Shown: positions 36,291-45,824, counted from the first letter of the stretch. The stretch: DNA of 46,558 bases from Novosphingobium naphthalenivorans NBRC 102051 (GCF_001590985.1 NZ_BCTX01000038.1:1-46558); one strand, 5' to 3'. Notes: generated by a model not told the origin, from the letters alone. Translations and numbers: made by a program.

Positions 36291-38407
36291 AGATTTCGTT
36301 CCGGCGCCTGATCCCTCAAACCCATTCGACGTCCGGCACCCTGCGCAACAGCTTCGACCGGCGCAGTCTGGTGGTGGGTTCGGTGCAGGGCGGGATCGGC
36401 ATGTTGCTTGCCGCGCGCATGGCCTATCTCGCCGTCTTCGAGAACGAGAAGTACAAGCTCGAAGCCGAAAGCAACCGCGTCAATCTCTCGCTCATCCCGC
36501 CGCGCCGGGGATGGATTCTCGACCGGCACGGCACCCCGCTGGCCTCCAACCGTGCCGATTTCCGGGTCGATGCAATCCCTGCGCGGATGACCAATGTCGA
36601 GCAGGAACTCACCACGGTGGCGCAACTGCTCCAGCTCGATCCGGTGCAGCGTCAGGATCTGGGCGACAAGATCGACAAGGCGCGCGGATTTGCGGCTGTC
36701 GAGGTCGCCTCGGGGCTCGAATGGGAACGCTTTGCCTCGGTGAGCGTACGCTTGCCCGACTTGCCGGGGATCGTCACCCAGCGCGGCTTCTCGCGCGACT
36801 ATCCGAACGGTCCCTCGGTCGCCCATCTCATCGGCTATGTCGGCCCCGCCACGGCCGAGGAATACCAGAAAGACCACGATCCCCTGCTCATCACGCCCGG
36901 GTACAAGGTCGGCAAGGACGGCCTTGAAAAGGTCTTCGAAAAGGAATTGCGCGGCAAGCCCGGTGCGCGGCGGGTGGAAGTCACGGCTTCCGGCCGCATC
37001 GTGCGCGAACTGGAAACACGCGAGGACACGCCCGGCCAATCGATCAAGCTGACGATCGACGGCGGATTGCAGGACTACGCCTCACGCCGGATCGGCCTTG
37101 AATCGGCCGCCGTCGTCGTGATCGACTGCCTGACCGGCGGCATCCTGGCGCTCTGTTCGATGCCCGCGTTCGATCCGAACAGCTTTGCCGACGGGATCGG
37201 CCGCCTGGAATGGAAGATGCTCAACGAGGATGACCACATCCCGTTGTTGAACAAGGCCCTGCGCGGCCTCTACCCGCCCGGATCGACCATGAAGCCGATG
37301 GCCGCCCTGGCGTTCCAGCTTCATGGGGTGTCCCCCGACGAACGGGTGAACTGCCCGGGCGGCTACCGGCTCGGCAGGCGCTTTTTCCGGTGTGACGCGG
37401 TGCACGGCTCGGTCGACATGCGCAGCGCCATCGAGCACAGCTGCAATACCTACTTCTGGAGCATGGTGCATCGCGTCGGCTACGATGCCATCGCACCCGT
37501 TGCACGGCTGCTCGGACTGGGGCAGGAATTCGATATTCCGGTTGCCCAGCAACGTTATGGCACCATTCCCGATGCCGCGTGGAAAATGCGCCGTTTTCAT
37601 CAGGAATGGTCTGCGGCCGATTCGCTCAATGCGTCGATCGGCCAGGGCTATGTCTCGGTTTCGCCGTTCCAGATGGCCGTGATGACCTCTCGCATCGCCA
37701 GCGGACACAACCTCCAGCCCTCGCTGATTTACGGGCAGCCCAAGCCGTTTGGCCCCGCACTGCCTTTCACGCCGGAGCAGCTGGCCGTCGTGCACGACGG
37801 GATGTTCAACGTGGTCAATGGTCACGGCACCGGACGCGGCAGCCGGATCGACATCAATGGCGTCCTCATGGCGGGCAAGACCGGGACCGCGCAGGTGCGC
37901 AGAATGATCTCGCGCGGGCATGTGGCCGACTGGAAGTCCCGCGATCACTCGCACTTCATCTGCTACGCTCCGACCGATGCGCCGCGCTATGCCATGTCGG
38001 TAGTGGTGGAACACGGTGGATTTGGCGCCAGCGCGGCGGCCCCCATTGCCAAGGACGTGATGACCTACCTGTTCGATCCCGGTAAGGCCTGGGACACGCT
38101 GCTGGCCATGGAGAAAGCCTGGGGCGGCACGGCGCAGGAGCGGCTCGACGCCCGCTACCGGCAATTTGTGGCGCAATACGGCGTGGGAGCACCGAAAGTC
38201 TCCGCCGAAGAGGAAATCGAGAAGGCGCGCGAAGCAGAGGACGCGCAGCCGCCGGCAAACGCGCCGCAACCAGCGCCCGAGCCGGCCAGTCCTGAGAATG
38301 CAGCCGACGAACAACCGGCGCGCGCGCCGGCCCGAGAGGATGCAGGTGCAGGCCCCGCCCCCTCGAACGGTCAGGCCGCACCGAACATTTCCGGTGCTAC
38401 CCCATGA
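36287..38407 (+). CDS. mrdA: Penicillin-binding protein 2 (peptidoglycan transpeptidase)
   Basis: A 706-residue class B PBP. One N-terminal membrane segment, the dimerisation/pedestal region (PPRRGWILDRHGTPLASN), then the transpeptidase with STMK (Ser333 nucleophile, Lys336), SCN (Ser385-Asn387) and KTG (Lys531). It cross-links lateral wall peptidoglycan with RodA. The last 70 or so residues form a charged then Pro/Ala-rich tail (AREAEDAQPPANAP and onward), longer than in E. coli PBP2 (633 residues). Starts at ATG 36287 overlapping mreD; the longer frame from 36026 is read-through in mreD. Confidence 0.97.
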   Translation: MKISFRRLIPQTHSTSGTLRNSFDRRSLVVGSVQGGIGMLLAARMAYLAVFENEKYKLEAESNRVNLSLIPPRRGWILDRHGTPLASNRADFRVDAIPARMTNVEQELTTVAQLLQLDPVQRQDLGDKIDKARGFAAVEVASGLEWERFASVSVRLPDLPGIVTQRGFSRDYPNGPSVAHLIGYVGPATAEEYQKDHDPLLITPGYKVGKDGLEKVFEKELRGKPGARRVEVTASGRIVRELETREDTPGQSIKLTIDGGLQDYASRRIGLESAAVVVIDCLTGGILALCSMPAFDPNSFADGIGRLEWKMLNEDDHIPLLNKALRGLYPPGSTMKPMAALAFQLHGVSPDERVNCPGGYRLGRRFFRCDAVHGSVDMRSAIEHSCNTYFWSMVHRVGYDAIAPVARLLGLGQEFDIPVAQQRYGTIPDAAWKMRRFHQEWSAADSLNASIGQGYVSVSPFQMAVMTSRIASGHNLQPSLIYGQPKPFGPALPFTPEQLAVVHDGMFNVVNGHGTGRGSRIDINGVLMAGKTGTAQVRRMISRGHVADWKSRDHSHFICYAPTDAPRYAMSVVVEHGGFGASAAAPIAKDVMTYLFDPGKAWDTLLAMEKAWGGTAQERLDARYRQFVAQYGVGAPKVSAEEEIEKAREAEDAQPPANAPQPAPEPASPENAADEQPARAPAREDAGAGPAPSNGQAAPNISGATP

Positions 38408-39516
38408 GCATATCCATCGTTCCCGAAGTCGTCGCCCGTCAGCCCTGGCGGATGCTGATTCCGCTGTTCGGCCTGGTCTCGCTGGGCGCGGCGGTGCTCT
38501 ATTCCGCAGCGGGCGGACACCTGCAGCCCTACGCGCTCAGCCATGTGATCCGCTTCGGCGTCTTCCTGGTCATGGCGATCGTCATCTCGCGCGTCAGCCG
38601 CGACTTCTTTCGGATGGCGGCCTATCCCATCTATGGCGGCATTGTCGCGCTGCTGGTTCTGGTCGAACTGATCGGCGCCGTCGGCGGCGGCAGTCAGCGC
38701 TGGCTCAATCTGGGCTTCATGACGCTGCAGCCGTCCGAGCTGATGAAGCCGGCGATCGTGCTGGTACTGGCGAAGTTCTACGAGACCTTGCCGCCCCCCA
38801 TGACCGGGAGCTGGCGCGGGCTCGTGCCGGCCGGGGTGCTGATCGGCATTCCCGCCGCACTGGTCATTCTCCAGCCTGACCTCGGCACGGCCCTCGCGAT
38901 CTGTTTCGGCGGTGCGGTGACGATGTTCCTGGCGGGACTTCCCTTGTGGTGGTTCCTGAGCGCCGGTGCGGCGGCGATCATCGCTATCCCGGTCGCCTTC
39001 TTCACCCTGCTGCATGACTACCAGCGCAACCGCGTCCTGACCTTCCTCGACCCCGAGAGCGACCCCCTCGGCACCGGCTATCACATCACACAGTCGAAGA
39101 TCGCGATCGGATCGGGCGGCGTGTTCGGCAAGGGTTTCGGCAACGGCACGCAAAGCCACCTGCAATACCTGCCCGAAGCCCACACCGACTTCGTCTTTGC
39201 CACCATGGCCGAGGAATGGGGATTCCTGGGCGGGCTGTTCGTGCTGTTCGTGTTCGGCGTGCTGCTGACCTGGGGCATGAACGTCGCACGCCGTTCACCC
39301 GACCGTTTTTCCAGCCTGCTGGCCGCGGGCATGGCGGCCACGGTCTTCTTCTACGTGGCGATCAATCTGATGATGGTCATGGGGCTCGCACCGGTGGTGG
39401 GCATCCCCCTGCCGTTCATGAGCCACGGCGGCACCTCCATGCTCACGAACATGATCTGCGTGGGCACCATGATGGCCGTAAACCGCTGGAATCAGAGGTC
39501 GAACACTTTCTCGTGA
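38404..39516 (+). CDS. rodA: Peptidoglycan glycosyltransferase RodA
   Basis: A 370-residue SEDS-family glycosyltransferase with about ten membrane segments. Signatures visible: GGGSQRWLNLGFMTLQPSELMKPAIVL, LQPDLGTALAI, QSKIAIGSGGVFGKGFGNGTQSHLQYLPEAHTDFVFATMAEEWGF (including the catalytic-loop Asp region) and GIPLPFMSHGGTSMLTNM. It polymerises glycan strands with PBP2. ATGA overlap with mrdA shows coupling. The reading frame ends about 100 bp before tRNA-Lys. Confidence 0.97.
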   Translation: MSISIVPEVVARQPWRMLIPLFGLVSLGAAVLYSAAGGHLQPYALSHVIRFGVFLVMAIVISRVSRDFFRMAAYPIYGGIVALLVLVELIGAVGGGSQRWLNLGFMTLQPSELMKPAIVLVLAKFYETLPPPMTGSWRGLVPAGVLIGIPAALVILQPDLGTALAICFGGAVTMFLAGLPLWWFLSAGAAAIIAIPVAFFTLLHDYQRNRVLTFLDPESDPLGTGYHITQSKIAIGSGGVFGKGFGNGTQSHLQYLPEAHTDFVFATMAEEWGFLGGLFVLFVFGVLLTWGMNVARRSPDRFSSLLAAGMAATVFFYVAINLMMVMGLAPVVGIPLPFMSHGGTSMLTNMICVGTMMAVNRWNQRSNTFS

Positions 39517-39619
39517 TTTTCTGGAAAGTTTCCCCTTCCAAAGGCTGAAACATACGTTATAGGAGCCGCTCCGCCGCCGAATCGGCGGGGCCGAAAGGCC
39601 CTCTCGGGACAGGCAGCGT

Positions 39620-39695
<76 letters not shown>

Positions 39696-39699
39696 CTTT

Positions 39700-40195
39700 C
39701 TCTCCTAATATCAGTATGTTGATAGGACGTCTGGTTTGAGCGGGAAGGCGTTAAGGTTCGCTAGGTAGCTCCCTAGGTAGCAGCCCACAAACCGACCCAA
39801 TCGTCTTGATCATGAGATTTTCAGCTGGCGTACGTGCGGTCAGCCCCAAAAAGGCCGCTCCAGCAGTCAATCGCGGTGCGTTCCACGTTTGAAGGATTCG
39901 TGTTTTGCGCGCGCAGTCATTTCCGTCGTCCCGGCCTGTTAGTCCGTTTGGGGTCGTGAATGTCCGCGTTGGCAGTAGTCACGCTGCTTTCCTATCGGCC
40001 GCTTGACTCGGAAGGGCACGTGGCGGTGCTGCAGCAGCAAGTCATTTTTGGCCTGCCTGCTGCCAACCCGCCCATTGGACCGCTTGAAGGCGGCACGCTT
40101 GATGGGGCCATAGGCGACCACGAGAAGCCCCGATTGAGGCGACCTCAACTGTTCATAGCGGAGCCACGTCCCTATCTGAACCTTTGACGGATATG
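39700..40195. other. Gene-poor flank between tRNA-Lys and the metal-resistance module
   Basis: About 500 bp without a convincing gene. Two overlapping frames (plus 39960-40187, minus 39939-40208) lack ribosome sites and recognisable families. The stretch near 39945-39970 resembles degenerate sequence often seen between genes in sphingomonads. It may be decayed mobile-element DNA. Confidence 0.5.
39761..39781. repeat. Direct repeat CTAGGTAGC x2 near tRNA-Lys
   Basis: CTAGGTAGC at 39761-39769 and 39773-39781, 3 bp apart (12-bp period), 66 bp downstream of the tRNA. Integrase arm-type sites often look like this beside a tRNA attachment site, but there is no integrase gene in view. Confidence 0.5.
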
Positions 40196-41068
40196 TCACG
40201 CCAGCCAAGCCTGCGACGACGCGACGAGTAGAAGGACACCGAGCACTCCTCGGTAAATGACAAATGGCCAGGCGGAGAAGCGTTCAAGGAAGCGCATCAG
40301 TGCCCAGATTGCGACGAAGGCCGAAACCGACGCGACAATCAGGCCGAGTGCCAAAACGGACCACGCGTGCATGTCGAGATTCGCACGGTGCAACTCCCAC
40401 AATTCCTTAGATCCGGCGAGTGCGATGGCCGGAATTCCCAACAAAAATGAAAACCGGGCCGCTTCTTCGCGCTCAAACCCTAGTCCGAGCGCCGCAGTGA
40501 GAGTTGATCCCGAACGCGAAACGCCGGGGATCAAGGCCCCTACCTGCGCAATGCCGACCAGTAGCGCATCTGCCAGCGATGCATTTTCAACGCTGCGGCG
40601 GTGGCGCGCGAAGACTTCCGTGAGAGCCATCAGAGCAGCCATGGCAATGCACGCCCAGCCGATCACGGACAGGCCACGAAGTGGTGAATGGCACGCATTG
40701 AGGGTGCCCGACAGAGTAACGCCCGCCAGGGTGATCGGAACCGTGGCCAAGGCAATCCACATTGCAAGGCGAAGCTCCGGATCGGCGAATTGCCGCTGAC
40801 GGATGGCGAACAAGGAACCGACCGCAAGACGACGAACGTCCTGCCAGAAATAGCTGATGACCGCAGCAAGTGCCGCCAACTGCATCGCCGCCGAAAAGGC
40901 CGAGCCGGGGTCTCGCCACCCCAAGAGGGCGGGCACAATGCGCATATGCGCTGTCGAGGAGATCGGCAGAAGTTCGGTGATCCCTTGAACCACGCCCAAT
41001 AGGGCGACCTTGGCATAACCCAACGTCACAAAACCGGTGTCGACGCCCGTTGCACACGGCATAGTCAT
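40196..41068 (-). CDS. Undecaprenyl-diphosphatase (UppP/BacA family), PbrB-like role
   Basis: A 290-residue polytopic membrane enzyme of the UppP/BacA family. Catalytic motifs are QGITE (Gln28-Glu32) followed by LLPISSTAHM, and PGVSRSGST in the second half. UppP releases phosphate from undecaprenyl diphosphate in the periplasm. It is last of three genes on the minus strand behind a P1B ATPase and an FTR1 permease. In the Cupriavidus pbr system, PbrB is a C55-PP phosphatase whose phosphate traps exported lead as an insoluble salt, so this copy is best read as a resistance gene rather than the cell's housekeeping UppP. The 55-bp gap to the ATPase is compatible with co-transcription. Confidence 0.88.
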   Translation of the reverse strand: MTMPCATGVDTGFVTLGYAKVALLGVVQGITELLPISSTAHMRIVPALLGWRDPGSAFSAAMQLAALAAVISYFWQDVRRLAVGSLFAIRQRQFADPELRLAMWIALATVPITLAGVTLSGTLNACHSPLRGLSVIGWACIAMAALMALTEVFARHRRSVENASLADALLVGIAQVGALIPGVSRSGSTLTAALGLGFEREEAARFSFLLGIPAIALAGSKELWELHRANLDMHAWSVLALGLIVASVSAFVAIWALMRFLERFSAWPFVIYRGVLGVLLLVASSQAWLA

Positions 41069-41123
41069 TTCACTGCTGTCCCCTGGCTCAGAGGCACAGC
41101 CTTGAGCGGTGCTGCCGCCTGCA

Positions 41124-43307
41124 TTATTGTCTGACCAGTCTCAGGCCATTGGCGACCACGAGAAGGCTGGCTCCCATGTCAGCAAACACGGCCATCCACA
41201 TGGTGCCGTAGCCCACGAGCGTAAGGACGAGAAAAACGGCCTTAATCCCGAGCGCCAACGTAATGTTCTCGATCAGTATGGTTCGGGTCTTGCGTGACAA
41301 CCGCACGAAGCGCGCGATCTTGTTGAGATCATCGTCCATCAGGGCGACATCGGCAGTTTCGATGGCCGTGTCCGAACCGGCAGCCCCCATCGCAAAGCCG
41401 ATATCGGCCCGCGCGAGCGCGGGCGCGTCGTTGATGCCGTCCCCGACCATGCCGACATGCCGGCCATCACGGATATAGCCTTCGACCGCCCGCAGCTTGT
41501 CCTCGGGAAGTTGATCGCCAAGTGCTTCGTCGATCCCGACCTGCCGGGCGATGGCGGCGGCCGTACGCACATTGTCGCCCGTGAGCATCACGGTATCGAG
41601 GCCAAGCGCGCGCAACGCCTCGATGGCGACGCGACTGCTGTCCTTGACGGTGTCCGCAACGGCCAGAAGAATTAGCGGTTGCTTGCCGTCGGTGAGGCCG
41701 ATGACGGTTTTACCTTGTTCCTCCAGGTGCGCGAGCTGCGCTTCGATTGCGGGCGAGCAGACGCCGTTTTCGTGGATCAGCCGGTGATTGCCGAGCATAT
41801 AGTCTACGCCGCCGATTGTGCCCTTTACGCCGCGGCCCGGGAGCGCCGTGAACCCAGTGACCTCGAGTAGCTCGATGCCCGACTTTCGACCTGCCTCGGC
41901 AATTGCAAACGAGGCCGGATGGTCGGAACGTGCGGCAAGACTGGTAGCAATGCGCAGGCTGTCGACGCCGTCGGCTTGTTCAAGCTGCACCGTGTCGGTC
42001 AGCGCCGGTTTGCCGTGAGTGATCGTCCCGGTCTTGTCGAGGGCGAGCACAGCAAGCTTGTGGCCCTCCTCAAGATAGACCCCGCCTTTGATCAGTATCC
42101 CGTGGCGTGCCGCCGCCGCCAAGCCGCTGACAATGGTCACCGGCGTCGAAATGACAAGTGCGCAGGGACAGGCTATCACCAACAGGACCAGCGCTTTGTA
42201 AATCCAGTCCTGCCAACCGGCGCCAAGCAATAGCGGCGGGACAAGGCCAATCACCACTGCGACCAGAAAGACGACAGGCGTATAGATCCGCGCGAACTGG
42301 TCAACGAAGCGCTGGGTAGGTGCTCTGGCGCCCTGCGCGGACTCCACTGCCTGGATGATCCGGGCAAGGGTTGAGTGACCGGCATCTGCGGTGACTTCAT
42401 ATTCGAAGGACCCGGCTTCGTTCAGCGTGCCGGCAAACACTGGATCACCCGGCCCTTTTTCGACGGGTAAGCTCTCACCGGTAATTGCCGCCTGATTAAC
42501 CGTCGAATGCCCGATTACGACGGTGCCATCGAGAGCGACGCTTTGACCCGGCTTGATCCTTACGACCTCGCCGATCGCAACTGACGCTGCTGGCAGATCG
42601 ATCCACGATCCGTCGGGCTGCCGGACGGTGGCATAGTCCGGGGCAAGTTGAATGAGGCTGCGAATGGCATTACGGGCGCGATCAAGCGACTTTGCCTCGA
42701 TCAGTTCGGCAATCGCGAACAAGACCATGACCATGGCGGCTTCGGGCCACTGCCTGAGCAAGAGCGCGCCCGTCACGGCAATGCTCATCAAGGCAATCAT
42801 GTTGAGATTGCCATGGCGCAGCGCGATCCAGCCCTTGCGGTAGGTATCGATCCCACAGCTCAGGATGGCCAGCAGAGCCAGCAAGGCAACGGCCCATTCG
42901 GGCATTCCAGCCCAATGAATGATCTCAGCTAACAATGCGGCAATTCCGCCGGCGGCATAGGGCCACCACGGCCAAATCGACTCTGGTTCGCTCGGCGCCT
43001 GCTTGGCGGTCACCTCGGACACTTCGGCTTCCATGCCCAGGTCGCGAATTGCTTCCTGAACTGCCGGTAGTGCGCCGGCCCGGTGCACTACCGTCAGACT
43101 TCGTTGCATCAGATTGAAATCGAGCGACTGGACCTCACCCATGCCGCCAAGCTTCTTGCGGATCAGCGCTTCCTCGGTCGGGCAATCCATTTGAGCGATC
43201 CGAAGGCGAGTCACGCTGCTACCGTCAGGCACGATAGATATCGCCGGAGACGAGCCCGAAGATGTCGATGCGGGGGGCGAAGATGCACCGCAGCAATCGT
43301 CAGCCAT
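41124..43307 (-). CDS. P1B-type heavy-metal efflux ATPase (PbrA/CadA/ZntA-like)
   Basis: A 727-residue metal-exporting ATPase. The N-terminus has CC (Cys5-6) and an HMA domain whose usual CxxC is replaced by CPTE (Cys42-Glu45), a form associated with Pb/Zn/Cd pumps. The metal site in the membrane is CPC (Cys380-Cys382), the phosphorylated residue is Asp424 in DKTGT, and TGES and GDGINDAPAL complete the P-type set. Membrane segments follow the P1B layout. It lies 15 bp after the FTR1 gene and before uppP. Substrate is probably Pb2+ by context; Cd2+ and Zn2+ are also likely. Confidence 0.93.
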   Translation of the reverse strand: MADDCCGASSPPASTSSGSSPAISIVPDGSSVTRLRIAQMDCPTEEALIRKKLGGMGEVQSLDFNLMQRSLTVVHRAGALPAVQEAIRDLGMEAEVSEVTAKQAPSEPESIWPWWPYAAGGIAALLAEIIHWAGMPEWAVALLALLAILSCGIDTYRKGWIALRHGNLNMIALMSIAVTGALLLRQWPEAAMVMVLFAIAELIEAKSLDRARNAIRSLIQLAPDYATVRQPDGSWIDLPAASVAIGEVVRIKPGQSVALDGTVVIGHSTVNQAAITGESLPVEKGPGDPVFAGTLNEAGSFEYEVTADAGHSTLARIIQAVESAQGARAPTQRFVDQFARIYTPVVFLVAVVIGLVPPLLLGAGWQDWIYKALVLLVIACPCALVISTPVTIVSGLAAAARHGILIKGGVYLEEGHKLAVLALDKTGTITHGKPALTDTVQLEQADGVDSLRIATSLAARSDHPASFAIAEAGRKSGIELLEVTGFTALPGRGVKGTIGGVDYMLGNHRLIHENGVCSPAIEAQLAHLEEQGKTVIGLTDGKQPLILLAVADTVKDSSRVAIEALRALGLDTVMLTGDNVRTAAAIARQVGIDEALGDQLPEDKLRAVEGYIRDGRHVGMVGDGINDAPALARADIGFAMGAAGSDTAIETADVALMDDDLNKIARFVRLSRKTRTILIENITLALGIKAVFLVLTLVGYGTMWMAVFADMGASLLVVANGLRLVRQ

Positions 43308-43322
43308 ATCTTTGTATCTCCG

Positions 43323-45299
43323 TCATGCAGTGACCGACTTTCTGGCGAGCCGCTCATTGTACCAGCCACCCACAACGACAATTGCTAACGTCAGGATTTG
43401 TGCGCCGACGGACTCCCATGTCGGGAACAAGCCGAGCACTGGAATGCGCGGGACTTGCGAGAGCGGCGCAATGTCTATCATCCCGGCCTCCTGCAGGGCG
43501 GCTACGCCCTTCCCCGCCAGCACGACAGCGAGAACGGCGATGAGCGCAGAGCTGTATTTGAAGAACTCGCTGACCGGCAGTTTGGCGCTGAACCGCAGCA
43601 TAGCCCACGCGATAAGGCCCAGTACAACCACGGCAGAACCAGCACCCGCCAGAATGACGGCGCCGCTACCTTGTGCGGTGAGCGCCGCGTAGAACAGGAT
43701 TGTCTCGAACACTTCGCGATAGGCGACGATGAAGGCCAGGCCGAACAGGAACCATGCCGAGCTGCGCGACAATGCCTTGCCCAACGTCTCGTTGATATAG
43801 CGTTGCCATTCGCCTGCCTGCGACTTGCCATGCATCCAGATGCCCACGGACAGCAAAACAGCCGCCGCGAACAGTGAGCCGAACCCTTCGGTCAGTTCGC
43901 GACTTGCGCCGCTAACGCCGATAAAGAAAGTTGCAATCGCCCAGGTGATGCCTCCGGCGATCAGTGCCACCACCCATCCGCTGTGGACATGGCGGACCAT
44001 TTCGCCACGGTCAGCCTTCCGTAGGAAGGCAATCATGGCGACTACGATCAGGAGCGCCTCCACGCCTTCGCGCAACAGGATCGTGAATGCCCCGATAAAT
44101 GTGGATGCCGTGCTGGCCGCGCCGGGTGAGAGCACCTCTTCGGCATCGCTGAACAGCGTATCGAGAACCGCGACCCGATCCTTGACGGCAGCAAGCGGCT
44201 CGCCGCGACCGATGGCCGCACGAAGATTGCCCATCTCGGCCTCGATCCGCCCCATCAAGGTCGCATCGCGTGCCGCAAGGGCAGGCTCAACCGGCTCGAA
44301 CCCATCGAGATAAGCGGAAAGCGCCAGCTTTTTTGCCGTTTCCCGGTCTCCGGCCGCATAGGCTGCGACGCTCGCCTGCAATTTCTCATGGGCGACTGTC
44401 AGTGATCCAGCCTTCTCCTCGATCACTGCTTCAGGATGCGTGCGCAAATAAGCAATGACTGCGTCAGCCGCGTCCGGACCTATTTCCCGCCCAAGCGCAG
44501 CAGGGGTCAATCCAGCGAGCGTGGCCAAATTGGATATGCGGCTCCGCAAGGCGGCGTCGGTTTTCCAAGTCTGCTCGCCCTTGTCGCTGTCCGTGAATGC
44601 GAACTGGCTTGCATAGAACGCCAGGTCCCACCGGTCTTGCGATGGCAGCTCGGAGAAACTGCGCATCGCCGTCCCATCCAGCCCCTGACCGATGACCTGA
44701 TAGAGGGCAAACGGACTACGTTCGCGGGCGCGATCCGCATCCCGAAAAGCTACCGGCGCCGGATCGAGTTTGGCGGCATCGGGGCCATGCCCATCGCCCC
44801 GCACACCATGGCAGCCCGCACAATTTTGAGTATAGAGCGCCGCACCGCGAGCGAGATCAGGGGCTTTCGCTGGTGCGAGCGGAACCGGATAGACGGCCAA
44901 GAGGTGCGTTCCCAGCGCACGCGCGGCCCGCGCGACGTCATCCGGCTCCGCTTTGGCCCCAACCAGGCCCCGAAATGCCTTCGCCTCAGCTATCAGGCTC
45001 GTCCGATCGACGGAGGCGGCCAGGCCAGTGATCTTGGTCTCGATCGTGCTCGAGAACTCGGTCATCTCCGCATATTCCTGGCGGTTCTTGATCTGGCCAT
45101 TGGCCACGGCGCCCCGGTAATCCACCGCCACATAGTCAAGCAGCCGCCAGGCCGTTTGCACGTCTTCATTGCTTGAACCTGCAAAAGCTGGCGAGACCAA
45201 TCCCAACGACAACGCGACGATCGTCATCATGGCCCACAAAGCGCGATATGCGGCAAGAGTACTGTTTCGCACGAAAATTCCTGATTCGAGTTTGTTCAT
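43323..45299 (-). CDS. Cytochrome c-FTR1 fusion permease (PbrT-like)
   Basis: A 658-residue fusion. After a signal peptide (ends SPAFA) comes a periplasmic region with a c-type heme site CAGCH (Cys160-His164), then an FTR1/ILT permease domain with REGVE (Arg410-Glu414) and a second REVFE (Arg528-Glu532), the two metal-carrying REXXE motifs. This is the layout of PbrT, the lead-uptake protein of the pbr operon, and of some iron permeases. The start is ambiguous: ATG 45299 coincides with the predicted transcript start, so translation from it would be leaderless, while GTG 45272 has AGGA upstream and still gives a full signal peptide. First gene of the minus-strand operon, controlled by the divergent MerR gene. 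Confidence 0.9.
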   Translation of the reverse strand: MNKLESGIFVRNSTLAAYRALWAMMTIVALSLGLVSPAFAGSSNEDVQTAWRLLDYVAVDYRGAVANGQIKNRQEYAEMTEFSSTIETKITGLAASVDRTSLIAEAKAFRGLVGAKAEPDDVARAARALGTHLLAVYPVPLAPAKAPDLARGAALYTQNCAGCHGVRGDGHGPDAAKLDPAPVAFRDADRARERSPFALYQVIGQGLDGTAMRSFSELPSQDRWDLAFYASQFAFTDSDKGEQTWKTDAALRSRISNLATLAGLTPAALGREIGPDAADAVIAYLRTHPEAVIEEKAGSLTVAHEKLQASVAAYAAGDRETAKKLALSAYLDGFEPVEPALAARDATLMGRIEAEMGNLRAAIGRGEPLAAVKDRVAVLDTLFSDAEEVLSPGAASTASTFIGAFTILLREGVEALLIVVAMIAFLRKADRGEMVRHVHSGWVVALIAGGITWAIATFFIGVSGASRELTEGFGSLFAAAVLLSVGIWMHGKSQAGEWQRYINETLGKALSRSSAWFLFGLAFIVAYREVFETILFYAALTAQGSGAVILAGAGSAVVVLGLIAWAMLRFSAKLPVSEFFKYSSALIAVLAVVLAGKGVAALQEAGMIDIAPLSQVPRIPVLGLFPTWESVGAQILTLAIVVVGGWYNERLARKSVTA

Positions 45300-45305
45300 G
45301 GACAC

Positions 45306-45336
45306 CCGATACAATCTACAGTTACTGTAGAAGCAA
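45306..45336 (-). promoter_or_regulatory. MerR-type promoter/operator with 19-bp spacer
   Basis: On the minus strand: -35 TTGCTT (45336-45331), 19-bp spacer, -10 TATCGG (45311-45306). The spacer contains the perfect palindrome CTACAGTTACTGTAG as written on the plus strand (45316-45330, 7-1-7). An over-long 19-20 bp spacer with a central dyad is diagnostic for MerR-family activation by DNA untwisting. It lies in the 76-bp gap between the two divergent genes. Confidence 0.85.
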
Positions 45337-45375
45337 GCAGTTTTTTGCGAATGAATCGCAATATGGAGGGCAATG

Positions 45376-45801
45376 ATGAGTGAGCCCACGCGTCTGGCGA
45401 TAGGCGATCTGGCACGACAGACCGGAACCAAGGTCAACACCATCCGGTTTTACGAGAATATTGGCCTACTCCCATGTCCGATGCGAACCGCATCGGGACG
45501 GAGGATATATTGCGCCGCGGATGTCCGCCGACTTTCCTTCATCCGCCACGGACGCGGCCTGGGATTTTCGGTCGACGAGATACGCTCGCTGCTTGCCCTT
45601 GCTGATGAACCCGAACGCGACTGCGCCGAGGCGGCCGCAATCGCGCAGCGGCACCTGCAGGATATCGAAGCGCGAATTACCCGACTGGAAACGCTTCGCA
45701 CCGCGCTCGCCAATGTTGCTTCGTCCTGTGACGGCGGGCGCATCGCCGATTGCCAGGTGATCGAGGCGATTGCCGGTGTCGATTTGCCGGTCGAGGCTTG
45801 A
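45376..45801 (+). CDS. MerR-family heavy-metal regulator (PbrR-like)
   Basis: A 141-residue regulator. The N-terminal winged helix is typical (LAIGDLARQTGTKVNTIRFYENIGLLP, then GRRIYCAADVRRLSFIRHGRGLGFSVDEI), followed by a dimerisation helix and metal loop. Cysteines at 83, 118 and 126 match the three-Cys pattern (C-x34-C-x7-C here) of MerR/PbrR/CadR soft-metal sensors. ATG 45376 is preferred to 45373 because GGAGGG at 45365-45370 is then 5 bases away rather than 2. Divergent from the PbrT-like gene and probably its activator. Pb2+ is the inferred signal by operon content; Hg2+ or Cd2+ sensing cannot be ruled out. Confidence 0.92.
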   Translation: MSEPTRLAIGDLARQTGTKVNTIRFYENIGLLPCPMRTASGRRIYCAADVRRLSFIRHGRGLGFSVDEIRSLLALADEPERDCAEAAAIAQRHLQDIEARITRLETLRTALANVASSCDGGRIADCQVIEAIAGVDLPVEA

Positions 45802-45824
45802 GGCGCTCGGTAGCTCACGTCTGC

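Noticed and set aside
39939..40208. Small genes on either strand after tRNA-Lys
   Set aside because: The overlapping frames have no ribosome site, no hydrophobic or domain pattern, and resemble translated degenerate intergenic repeat.
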